Part shown: piece after piece, positions 50,201 through 60,620 of the stretch
Numbering within the stretch: position 1 is the first letter of the stretch
How the letters are laid out: every line of letters starts with the position of its first letter
Assembly (NCBI GenBank): GCA_008921705.1
Contig: VFFE01007583.1
Coordinates: forward strand, 174,077-238,076
Length of the DNA stretch: 64,000 bases
From: Burhinus oedicnemus
Lineage: Eukaryota > Chordata > Aves > Charadriiformes > Burhinidae
Reading direction: 5' to 3'
The notes under the pieces: generated by a model
Told to the model about the DNA's origin: nothing
Databases searched by the model: none
Seen by the model: only the letters and a program-made list of their open reading frames with translations
Translations under genes and position numbers: made by a program

Positions 50201-53200
50201 ATACTGATTGTTCACTGGGCATAATAGAAGTATATTTAAAATCTCAAAGCAATTGAGAGAATGAAAATGTCTGAAGGATCCCTGAATAAATCTGTTTTTA
50301 GATAATTTTCGTTCAACCTGGAGAGCAGACAGAAAAATGAAATTGCGGTCTCAGTCGCTTGAAAGCTACTTTAAAGTCATGGGAGTCTAGTGAATCTTAG
50401 CTGTTTATATGACAGCAGTGGTCTTTGTACTTTTATTGTATTCTTGGTTTCCAAATTTTAGCTATCCTCTTGAGCTCCTGTAATATTTACAGTGATATTC
50501 TGATAGGGAATATCTTGTCTCCCTCCTGGATCAATTTATTCTTTTTCTTGTAGAGCAAAAAATGTTGTGAAAAAAAATGTAAATTCAAAAATCTGTGGAT
50601 TAAATTGGTTTTGAACTCTTATCATCTGGTCCTTTGAAACCTTGCCCATTGCAGTTTCTTCCTGCAAGCAACATAGGACTTTCTTAAAGTCAGTCTAAAA
50701 AGTATTGGCTACGGCTGGGGAAAAGAAGTAACTTAAGAAAGCATTTCAAAGACGTTCATTTGAGGAGTTCTGTAAATAATATTTTATTTTATTCTCAAAA
50801 ACAACCTATTGGGAGAATTTGGCATTAGGGGAATTAATGACTGTGGATATTTGGGTTTGTTTTTTTCTTCTAAAAGACTAACTTAAAAGCAAATTCCCCT
50901 GGCACCACCACCACCCCACAAACACTGAGCTGGTATGGAGGAGTTTTATGACAAAGATCTGGCATCTGCATTTGTTTCTGGAAGCAATTAATTTAGGCCT
51001 TTTCATTTGTGTTCACTACTCTTGTATGAATTCCAGGCTGGAAGAGTGGAGTAGAAAGGACTGCTTGAATCACTGTGCCCAGTCCTCTGCAGTGGTCTCT
51101 CATAAATCCACAGGGCTCTGCTTTGAAACATCTTCTTTGCCGAATACATAGCTCTCCCTCTGCCCTTCCTTTGTGGAATACTAGTGCATCATACAATGGT
51201 TTCCGATTTTGTATCTAAGGAAAATACTTAAATGATGCATCCGAAAATCTCATTGGCTATGACTGGGTGAGAGTGGCAGCCCACAGTGCCACCCTTATGA
51301 GCCTTTGCTGTATTGAAACTCCTCAGCTGATAGCAAAGATACACACTCCACTGCATGCTATTGAATGTATTTTATTAAATCCCTCGATTCTGTTACTCCA
51401 GTCCACAGAACTGTCTTTCTTCCTACTTTATCACTCGTTCCTTTTTAATGGCAACAGGTCTCAAGATTACACACCTAGATTTGCACCAAGATTACTAAAG
51501 AAAATAGTTGCCAGATTATCAAAGGTGCGTTCTCGTCAGCCTACAAATTTTTTTAAGTCTTTACAGTCTTTCTTGTAATCATCTTGTTTATCCACATTAT
51601 TTTTTTGTATTAATTCTGACCTTCCTCACCTTAAATAACAATTTTCCATGTAGGAACTGTATTTAAAATGTTTTGCACTAGCTGACAGCCGTAACTTTGA
51701 AGTCAGTTATAGATTGAATGAAATTTATGCTGTTCTAATTTTATCAAAATTGTATTGCTTTTTATTCAACTTCTGATCTAGTTATATCCCTGATCATTCA
51801 CTCAGTCTGTAGTTAATTACTTCATTACTGTATACTATGTTGATGCAGTATTAATATACTTTAATGTATTAAACTAACCATGTATGTCTGGACAACTTAA
51901 TGTCCTTCTGAATATCCTTGCATTTATGCCTGTTTCAGGTGGTATGTGTAGTAAATTACTAGATTTTTCTGCTATCACACTTCGAAATTTCACATGGCAG
52001 TTCTTTGAGCCCCACAGGATGGATTAGACAGGCCATCCTGGTTTTACCAGAGTAGGTAAACTCAGTTGGTTTTATTTCATCTTGGGTTTGATCATTTCCA
52101 TTTCCTTGACCCTGTTGCAATTAATTTTCACATACTTAATCCTTCTTAAATGGAGGTAAACTGTATTTCTAGTATAATTAACATTTGGGCCATACTAGGT
52201 AGTTATTAATCTGCAAATGATCATTTTTATTTTAATAGCGCTGATTAGGAAGAGAATCAGGAAGGACTGTGTAGTAGTGGGAACTGCTTGAAAGTGTTGA
52301 CCAAATGCTTGCTTGTTTTCTTGGAAAATTTTGAGGAGGTTTAATCAAGATAGTACATGCTGCTTACAAACTCATTTGAGAAACCGTTAAGCACACTAAT
52401 TAGCAAAATGATAAACCATTTTCAGAAGTTAAATGATTGTAGTTAAGATGTTTCTGAAAAGTATAGGTGCCAAAATAGCAATGTCTTAAATTAATTTTCT
52501 TGAAGTAACTGAAAGAGCTTGGTTTTGAAAGTGTTTCTACTCAGTTTAGAAATGTTATTTCCATACTATATATCTGTAGAAGTAATTAGAATTATCATAA
52601 AAGTTCAGAGGTTAAGTAGATTACCTAGATAAGTAAATCAGGAGAATCAGAGGTTCAAGTGTACAGTGACTAAGTTCCATATAGTTATGAACAGTTTGGC
52701 AAAATTGTGGATGGAGTACATACCTCCACAAAAGTGGAGTCCATTTTTGGCATTGCTTTTCTATGTGATGAGCCAGATTTTCACCTCACAATAACTTCTA
52801 CTTATATAAGCATATTTATACTTTCTAATTTATCTGTAGGAAAGCCTTTATGAACTCCTGTCTTCTGCCTTTGTGTATTAAGTTCATCCTTGTTTTTTCA
52901 AGTGTCGTCAGCTACTCCTATGTTTCTGTTTTATTCTTCCTTCATTCCAAGGCCTACCAGTTTGATAATTGATAGCTTTTTCAAATGGTCCATTTAAAAA
53001 ATTGATTTATGAATTGAAAATTCACTTCTAGTGAATTAAAAGTGTAGTCTTCCTGCATAGAGCAAGAGGAATAGAAATTGATTTTACTGACCTATATTTC
53101 TCAGATTTTTCTGAAGAGTAAGTTTGCTTTTAATGAAGTGTTCTCATACTGCTCAGAGTAGTATGATCTGTCTCCTCTCATCACTTCTTCAGAACCTACT

Positions 53201-53403
53201 GTTGCTGAATTGTACTGAACAGATGACTTTTGAATACTGAAACCTTTCAAAATCCATCAAACAAGAGTAGCCCCATGAAGAGTACTTCTCTGTGTTAACT
53301 TCTGAGCAGAAGAGAGTACTGGCATCCTCAAGCTCATTAATATTTTTTTGCCTGATGAAGTTTACCAGATGTGTTTATGTTTCTGTGAAGAAGACACACA
53401 ATA

Positions 53404-53422
53404 CACCTGTTTTCCACAGGTG
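53404..53422. promoter_or_regulatory. Perfect inverted pair of E-boxes
   Basis: CACCTGT and ACAGGTG face each other across a 5-base spacer. Each arm contains a CACCTG/CAGGTG E-box, the type bound by ZEB, SNAI and E-protein factors. It lies in the inferred GALNT1 intron 1. A single small site like this can occur by chance. Confidence 0.2.
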
Positions 53423-54639
53423 ATGGGTTGACCCTCTGATTTGAATATTTTTTTTTACATTTGCTTTTATCTTTGTTTATCCTCAAACTGACCTATTTAC
53501 TGATGATCTGATGGTAATGAGCTCTCTGCAAACAAATGCTAAAACCAGTTTAACAGAGCGTGGGCCAATAGAAAGAAAAAAAAAATCAGCACAGTAGCAA
53601 AAGTAGTTCTGAAACCTGAGTCTAGTGTTGGCATCACTTCTGTTTTCAAATATAGACATACTCAACTGGATAGGCCTCATTAATAGTTCAGCTGTATGGA
53701 GTTTTAGACAATGCTCATATAGACAACTTGCATTAGGTTAATTTTTTAGAAGTTGGCTCAAAGATCCATACATATGCCTAATATGTTACCTATGGTATGC
53801 CAGTCTTTTCTGCCTCATTACTAAATAGACTGAGAAGCTGAAAATTCAATTTTGTGTAGGCCATCAATCTTTTCTTAGAATGCTGTTCAGTTAATCACTT
53901 TCCATTTAGTTTAAATTGATATTAATAGCTTAGAAATAGCAAATGTTGTGTCAGGATTTTGATGAGCTCCTACTTTGTGCCAACTATGGTTTATTCATAT
54001 CTGAAAGTTTGGAAAACAAACTTTACATCAGTTTTGTCTGTTTAGGTGCCACATCTAGTGTAGAATCCTGATTTAGTTGAATAACAGAAATGAAGTCCTT
54101 TGTCAAGTCTGTCACAAAGTCATATTGAAGACTGATCACTAGTATAAACAAAGATGAAGTCGATCCAAAGATAAAAATGACTGAATAGTCATGTGTCATA
54201 CTGAAGAGAGTACACATTCTTTCCCGTGCCAACTCTGTTCGTAAAAGAAGTGGTAAAGTGAAACAATGCACTTTATATGAGCAGTAATTTTAAAGATGAC
54301 CTTTTGCTATAGTGTCAAGTGTATCATGGATTTTGTCAGAGGGGAAAAGAAAATCACTTGACCTTCAGAAGTAACAAGACTTGAACATACCCATTTTTCC
54401 TCCTTTCACTTTATTCTTGATAAGTTACAGCCTCTGTTTCTGCTCTTTCCAAGGTGTTTTTAATAATCCTTTTAATTCCATGGTGTAAAGGTTTTGCTAT
54501 CTATTGTCCAGTATTTTGAAGGGAGAAAAAATACTTGGTTGTGCAAAAATCTTCAGTTTTATTACATTACTCTGTAGCAAAGGCAAGTATTAATGATATG
54601 CATTTTGGGGTTATTGCTGTGGTTACTGGACCTGTTTAT

Positions 54640-56870
54640 AGGTGCAGTTGACTTTTTGCCATAAGGACACACTGCTGATTCATGTTAAAGTTGCTATCAG
54701 GCTCCAGAGTTTTCTTTCTGCAGAGCAGCTTCCTAGCCTGTTGTCACTGAGCTTGTATGGATAACAAGGTTATTCCATGCTGGGTACAGGACTTTGTACT
54801 TGCATTTATTGAACTTCTTGAGATTTTCAACCTGCCTGCTTTTCTAGCCCTTGGATGTCCCTTGGATTGGCCACCCAGGGACGTTTCAGGGTACTGTTTC
54901 AGGGTATTGTCTGCATGCTCCACCCCCAGTTGGGTGTCACCAGCAGGCAACTTTGCTGAGTGTGCATTTGCCCCCGTCCCCCAAGTTCTCAGTGAAGACA
55001 CTAACCAGTATCAGCTCCAGTTTTGACCTCCAAAGGACACCACTGGTGAATGTCTGTTAGCTGGACTTTGTACTGCTGGTCAAAACCCACAGAGCCTGGT
55101 GGCCTAGCTAGCAGTCCACCCACTTGGTAGCCCACTTCTTCAGGTCACATCTTGCTCTCTTCTGACAGAGTACTCTGAAAGATTGTCACAGTACCTGTTA
55201 AGGTCAAGGCATACAACATTCACTGCTCTTCCCTTGCTCACCAAACCAGACCTTGCCTTAAAGCAAGCTCCCAGGTCAGTCAAGTATCATATGCCCTTGG
55301 TGAATCTGTACTGTCTGTTCTCAATTGCCCTTTTGGGTTTGGGGTTGTTTTTTTCTGTCTGTGGATGTAGGTTCCAGGAGGATTTGTTCTGAAATCTTCA
55401 CAGGGACTGAAGTGAGACTGACTAGAAGATGGTTCTCCAGATCCTCCTTTTCCTTCTTGGTGGTAGCTTTTTTCCTAATCCTAAGGCAACTCTCTGGATC
55501 ACCACGAGCTTTCAGAGATGATAGAGAATGACACTGCAATAAAACTAGTCTGCTTCTGCAGCACCCTCTGATGCCTCCCATCTGATGCCATGGAGTTGCT
55601 TGTGTCCAAGTGGCTTAAGAGATCCCTGACTCAATCTGCCTGTACTGCATGTGAAGTTTCACTCCCATAGACTCTGCCACTAGACTCTGATCCGGGGCAC
55701 ACAATAACAAAGGAAGCAAAAAAGGCACTGAGTATCTTAGCCTTTTCCATACCTATTGTCACCAGGTCTGCCATCCCATGGAGCAGTGGATCTGTGTGTT
55801 TCTCAGCCTGTCTTTTGCCGATATCCTTGCAGGTGCCTTTCTTGTTGCTGCTTTTTTTTCTTCCAAACTTGAATTCCAGGGTTCCCCGAGTACATCCCCA
55901 CATGCTCAGGAGATGTTTCTATATTCCTCCAAAGTAACTCTGCTTTCACCTTCTGTGTATTTTGCAGAAGTAGTGCAAGAACCTCTCCATGACGCCTCTT
56001 GCCTTAGTTTGTCACACAGTTCCTGGCCAGCAGCCCTTATTCATCAAAGGAGGTCCTATGGTCTTAGAAGCCTGCCTTTGACACCAGCCATGCAGCCAGG
56101 TGTTGATAGGCTGTGTGCACTCCTGCCGGAATCTTGTCCTCGCACAGGAGCAATTGAGGAGGGCAGTATTGGGGTCCCATGCCTGCTACACTCTACCCCC
56201 CCCGAGCTCTGCAGTCACTGCTCTCATGCTCAGGTTCACACCTGGCAGTATCATTGATTCGTATGTGAATGAATAGCTAAAGGGTCCTTGTCTAAGAGCT
56301 GAACTCGGACAGACTCATCAGTCTTTCAGCAGCATCCCAGGCAGTATAACTGTTCTGGAAATGCACATCTGCAGGCTTGCTTTCTGTTGCCGCAAGTCGC
56401 TAATTTTCTGGATTTGTCCCTCACTCAGCCCCCATCTTAGGAGTCTCCATCCACTCATCCTTTAAGTGCAATGCCTAGCTGTCCCTTCTTCCTTGCATCT
56501 TGTGGTACTGCAAGGTCTCTGTGAAGACCTGTCTACATTCTGTACACCCTTGCTCATGGTGTACCAGTCTGCCCACTTTGTCCTGTAGCTCCTTCCACTG
56601 AATGATCAGCAGCTCAGGCAGAGCACCCCTCCCATGGGTAAGTCCACCAGCACTGCTCCAGCACCAGAGAGAGGTACTTACATTTCTTACAGCCCAAGCC
56701 CTGGACGGTGGAGTCCTCTTCCAGAGGTCTATCTGGGTCAAGGCTCTGGTATACTAAGAGCAGTTCCTTTGACAGAGTTTCTGGGCCCCTCTGCTTCACT
56801 GCTGTGCTGCCTGAATTCTGCTGGTAAGCAGACAGTGGAAGTGCTGTCACACACTGTATTTTTACCACTG
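54640..56870 (-). mobile_element. CR1 LINE, antisense, with decayed pol and possible ORF1 segments
   Basis: The left part (54,660-55,330) is the reverse complement of the CR1 reverse-transcriptase coding sequence as known from birds ('GACACACTGCTGATTCATGTT', 'GGACTTTGTACTTGC', 'CAGCAGGCAACTTTGCTGAGTG', 'AAGGTCAAGGCATACAACATTCACTGCTC'). On the minus strand at 55,390-55,450 it encodes VSLTSVPVKISEQILLE, close to a conserved CR1 reverse-transcriptase segment. The right part (56,480-56,870) may be ORF1-like, with an ELQDKVGRL coiled-coil-like stretch at about 56,570-56,600. Stops and frame changes break it throughout, so it is a dead copy. It is about 2.2 kb, one of the longer repeats here, and lies antisense in GALNT1 intron 1. 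The ends are approximate; the 56.0-56.5 kb middle is assigned by position. Confidence 0.75.
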
Positions 56871-59819
56871 GTTTTAATTCATGAGATAGTAAACTTCCCA
56901 AGGGAGTGAGAGCCTTTGTGTAAAGTTACAGGGAAGGGTCTTACTGGTGTGTGCTGAACTTTGCATTGCTGGCTCTTGATCACTGCCCTGAACCCTCAAA
57001 GGATTCAAAGGGTTCACAAAGTGTCTCTTTGACATTTCACTGAACTCTCTGAGGAATTTTCTTGCATTAGAGGCAGATGTAGTGCCAGCCTATGCATTTT
57101 AAAACACTTGCTATAGTTGGTATTTTTATAGATAGAAAGTCTAGATAACTGTTCTTCTCCTGGTGTCTTGCTAATTTGAGGACCCCTAAGCACTGTGCTC
57201 CTGTGTGTTTTACACTTCTTTTATAGCCTAATATCTCACAAGTCTGAACTTCAAGAAGTCTGATATTGTAAGAATTTATTTAGTTTTCTTTTCAAATATG
57301 TTATTTTTAATTAGCTTTTTTTTTCTTTAAGTAGAAGCAGGGTGATGGTATGACTTGATTCTTTGCCAGATCACTTCTGTGGTGTCTCAAATTAGAGCAA
57401 AACAAGAAACCTGTTGTATGGAGAGTTTAAGTACAGTTGTACCATGTCAGACAGATTTCATCTGTATATACAGCATTTGTCTCTGCCAGTGGTTGATAGT
57501 GTATATCTAGAGAAGAAAGCAGGGGAAATCACGATGATACTTCCTCGCTGTACTCTCCTAGTATGCAGTGACTTGAGGGTCACAGTCAGGGACTGCTTGA
57601 AGTAGGGGTGAGGACTTGGTATTTAATAGCCGATGAATAGACTTGCAGCGTTGGCAGTGTACTGTGGCAGGCAGCTCCCCTACATAACTATACATAGTGG
57701 GGAATATGTTCCTTTTGGGTTTTAACCTCTTGCTGCTAAATTCAGTTGACTTCTGCCAATATAAGAAGTAGGAGTAACAGGCAACAGTTGTTCTCTATTT
57801 GCCATCTCCATGTAGCTTTTGATTTTATAGACCTGCCACTTGATTTAGGTTACATCTTTTCCAACCAGGAGGAAGGCTACTCTCTTCACTTACATCTTAT
57901 AATGAAGCTATTCCTTTTGCCCTTCTCACTTGTCCTTTCTAATCCTTTTATATCCTTTTTGAAATTACAAGAGTGGATGTTCATACAGCGCTAAAGATGA
58001 GAAAGCAGATACTGTGTAATGGCATAGTGATGGTTTGATTTCTGTTCTTCTCTTAATATTCTGTAACAAATTATTTTTCTTTCACTCCTGCTGATCACCA
58101 GGCTGATGGTTTTATAGAGCTTTATAGTGCAACTCCAAGATCCAGAGTTCAGGCCTGTCCTTGTGTCTATTTAAAAAAAAAACCAAAACAATGAAAACCC
58201 CAAGCAAATAACCCTTAGGTTTTTTCCTTAACATACCTCACCTAATGTTTCATTGTGGTAATTTCATCTGCTATTTTATCATCACATTGTTAACTACAGA
58301 TACTTTTGTAGTTCTTCATTTTATGTAGTCATCCTTGTATATCAAAACTATATAGATGCAAACTGAGATTATCCCAAACAAAACTCTTTCTTAGCATTTG
58401 GTGAAGCAGAGGGGATATACACCCTTCTAATCTTGTACGAGTGGAAGGCTACAAGCTTCTATGTTGCTATGACATCCAAACCTATGCTACTTAAGTGTAT
58501 AGGGATGCATGGAGACATGAATGCCTCTGCTGCCAATAAGAAGTAAGCTGTACTTAGAAGAGGGATGTCATGGTATTTTCCCTGAAGAAGGGGGCATGGG
58601 GAAGGGCAGGTATCAAATTATGACAATTCAATACTAAAGCAAGGGTCGTCTTAATGATACAAGGTTTTTTGTGAGGTTTTTTCATAATCATGGCTTACCA
58701 TTAAAGTTCTCCTTTTAAATTAATTCTTCAGTTCAGGCTGAACACATGTAAGAGAAACTGTGTCTGTCAATTTCAAAATTCTGGTGTGTTTTTGAAGAGT
58801 CTTATTTTCCATTTGTTTTATAAGTTAAGAATATCTGCAATTCTGGTTTTAACTAGTAAGCTATTCCCACTGGAAAGTACATATCAGCACTGGTGGGGAA
58901 CCTGTTGGTATAAAAAAAAAAAAATCATATTTCAGTGTAAGTGGGCAAACCCAAAGCTGTTCTTGAATTCTGCCCTACCCAATTGTCAGTCATGGAAATA
59001 AGCAGTCCTCGTAACAAAATTTGCTTGTAATTTGAGTAGGACAAATGAGAATTTCAAAGGCTGATATTCTAAAATTTTAATGTTTACATGTTGAAAAATA
59101 TATAAAAGTTTGCTCTATAATCAAGCATTAAACTATTAAATCACTTTATGCATCAAAATTATGAGTTGATACCTTTACCTTTGAATGCCTAGTAAGTGAT
59201 CACAGTGGCTTGTGGGTACTTTCTTCAGTTTGCTTACTGTTTAACTTTACCAAAAGGGATGTTTATTTCTGGTTTGCTGAAAGCAAAGCATTTGTCTTTG
59301 TGACGAAGGTGTAATGTGCCATCGGACTGTATGTAAAATACAGGCATTTGTAGGCTAGCATTCCTAGTGATGGTCCCAGAAAGTCAGCATGTACTACATG
59401 GCAGGAGCATGAGGAATATTAGCCATGGGCTTCATGCAGCACAGATTGATACCTTGCTTCCTGAGACGTTCCTGATTTTCATTAATTTAGCTCGTTCTGA
59501 TTTCCAGAGGGTCCAGAGTGTTCCTTTTAATTTCATTAGATGTGTTTACCCTTTTCTCCAGTGGCTCTGCAGAACACTGTTTTGGTTACTCATTTTAACA
59601 TTTCTGGTGATGAATGTGAACATGGTGAAAGACTGCAGTAATGCTGCTTTAATTGATCCTGTTCCCCTAATCTCATTGGAGTGCGTAGAGCATTTATTTT
59701 GATACATACAGCATTTGGTAATTAAATTGTTACCTTTAAAATGTAGTTCAAATTTCTGCTTTTAGCTGCTGTCCTTAGGTGACTTCTTGTGACTTTTTTG
59801 TTTTTCTTTTTTTTTCCAG

Positions 59820-59909
59820 ATATAGAACGGGGTGTCTCAAACTGGATTAAAGAAACCTGTTGATATTTTTATTTATACTTTTTTATTTTTGTATTTGACT
59901 TAAAGTGCC
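59820..59909 (+). other. GALNT1: GALNT1 exon 2, 5' untranslated part with splice acceptor
   Basis: A long pyrimidine tract (about 59,795-59,817) ends in CAG at 59,817-59,819, a textbook 3' splice site, 90 bases before the GALNT1 start codon. The 90 bases are U-rich towards the start codon and contain no upstream ATG, so scanning should reach the GALNT1 start directly. Known: GALNT1 starts translation in an internal exon after non-coding 5' sequence, which fits an acceptor here. The exact boundary is inferred from the motif, not from a transcript. Confidence 0.85.
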
Positions 59910-60048
59910 ATGAAAAAATTTGCATATTGCAAGGTGGTCCTTGCCACCTCTTTGGTTTGGGTCCTTCTGGATATGTTTCTGTTGCTGTACTTCAGTGAAT
60001 GCAACAAATGTGATGAGAAAAAAGAACGAGGCCTGCCTGCTGGAGATG
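59910..60048 (+). CDS. GALNT1: GALNT1, first coding exon (residues 1-46, partial gene)
   Basis: Seen: an ATG in good context (GCC before it) opens 46 codons plus one base, then stops at a strong donor (G|GTAAGT at 60,049), so the exon ends in phase 1. The protein begins [10 protein letters not shown] and ends ERGLPAGD. It has a short basic tail (K2, K3, K8), a hydrophobic span of about residues 9-28 containing D21, then a Cys/Lys/Glu-rich stretch with C31 and C34. This matches the N-terminus of vertebrate GALNT1 almost residue for residue. Known: GALNT1 is a type II Golgi membrane enzyme of family GT27, about 559 residues. It transfers GalNAc from UDP-GalNAc to Ser/Thr and so starts mucin-type O-glycosylation. 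Only the tail, signal-anchor and start of the stem are here; the catalytic and ricin-like lectin domains lie beyond 64,000. An in-frame TAA at 59,901-59,903 fixes this ATG as the start. Without splicing the frame would stop within six codons after the donor. Confidence 0.96.
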
Positions 60049-60116
60049 GTAAGTTTTCTGCCTAAGTAATCTTTAAATTATGCTCATGTAAAATTGCACT
60101 CCTTTTAAACATTTGA

Positions 60117-60140
60117 TTTTTTTATTTTTTTTTTTTTTTT
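60117..60140. repeat. Poly-T tract next to gap
   Basis: Seven T, one A, then sixteen T running directly into the 50-N gap; the true length is unknown because the gap begins inside or beside it. Confidence 0.9.
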
Positions 60141-60190
60141 NNNNNNNNNNNNNNNNNNNNNNNNNNNNNNNNNNNNNNNNNNNNNNNNNN
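60141..60190. other. Assembly gap (50 N) in GALNT1 intron 2
   Basis: Fifty Ns directly follow a poly-T tract (uninterrupted T at 60,125-60,140, with more T upstream). Homopolymers and nearby GC-rich sequence commonly break assemblies. The right flank (60,191 on) is clearly GC-richer than the left, so the true distance across the gap is unknown. Confidence 0.98.
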
Positions 60191-60620
60191 AATTGTGTGG
60201 GATAATTTGGATGTAGGCTTAAGTCTTTGCCCGCCCCCTCCAGCATGTCGGAAGAAGACAGTAGTAGTTTAAGGAGGTGGCCTGGGAAAGTGGCATCAGA
60301 ACACATAGCAGTGTTGATTCCAGCATCCATCTGTGGGAGCTGGGAGGGAGCCTGTGCTTGTTCTGGCTGATACTGCTGCTCTTTCTTCTCCCCACCATGA
60401 GCACTCCAGAGAGGGAGAAGTAGGTCAGGGGGAAGCCCTGAGATTGTCTCACCTGTTCTATCTAGCTGACCTGGATGGTGTACACCCCTTGCCCAAACTG
60501 TCACAGTTGTTCCTTCTATTGGCCCATCTTTGGGGTGATGATTCCCTTTTTGTAATTACTGATGGTTCATCAGTCAAATTCACAAAGAGTAGTAGCTGGT
60601 GATGGAAGGCTGTTGCTGTA
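60191..60620. other. GC-richer unidentified segment after gap
   Basis: Sequence immediately right of the gap is GC-richer than the rest of intron 2, with GCCCGCCCCCTCC near 60,229 and many CTGG/CAGG words, and returns to AT-rich by about 60,620. Open frames on both strands (89 and 77 codons) have no recognisable product. It may be a repeat copy whose other end is lost in the gap. I could not assign a family. Confidence 0.4.

Larger units (their letters stand above)
18904..59819 (+). other. GALNT1: GALNT1 intron 1 (inferred, about 41 kb)
   Basis: Inferred from the island promoter candidate upstream and the acceptor at 59,817-59,819. The sequence is AT-rich and reads as T-rich on the + strand over long stretches, as transcribed introns often do. 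It contains the repeat fragments and coding-like remnant listed separately. Other long stretches (18.9-21.3, 21.6-27.1, 28.5-41.1, 41.3-54.6 and 56.9-59.8 kb) hold homopolymer runs and short chance open frames, and I see no exon, RNA gene or clear repeat in them. A motif resembling a donor occurs at 18,936 (CAGG|GTGAGA), but whether it is used is unknown. Confidence 0.55.

Noticed and set aside
54744..56909. Numerous open frames of 60-159 codons on both strands
   Set aside because: They lie in the antisense CR1 copy. The 159-codon + strand frame at 55,778 is the shadow of the minus-strand LINE coding sequence.
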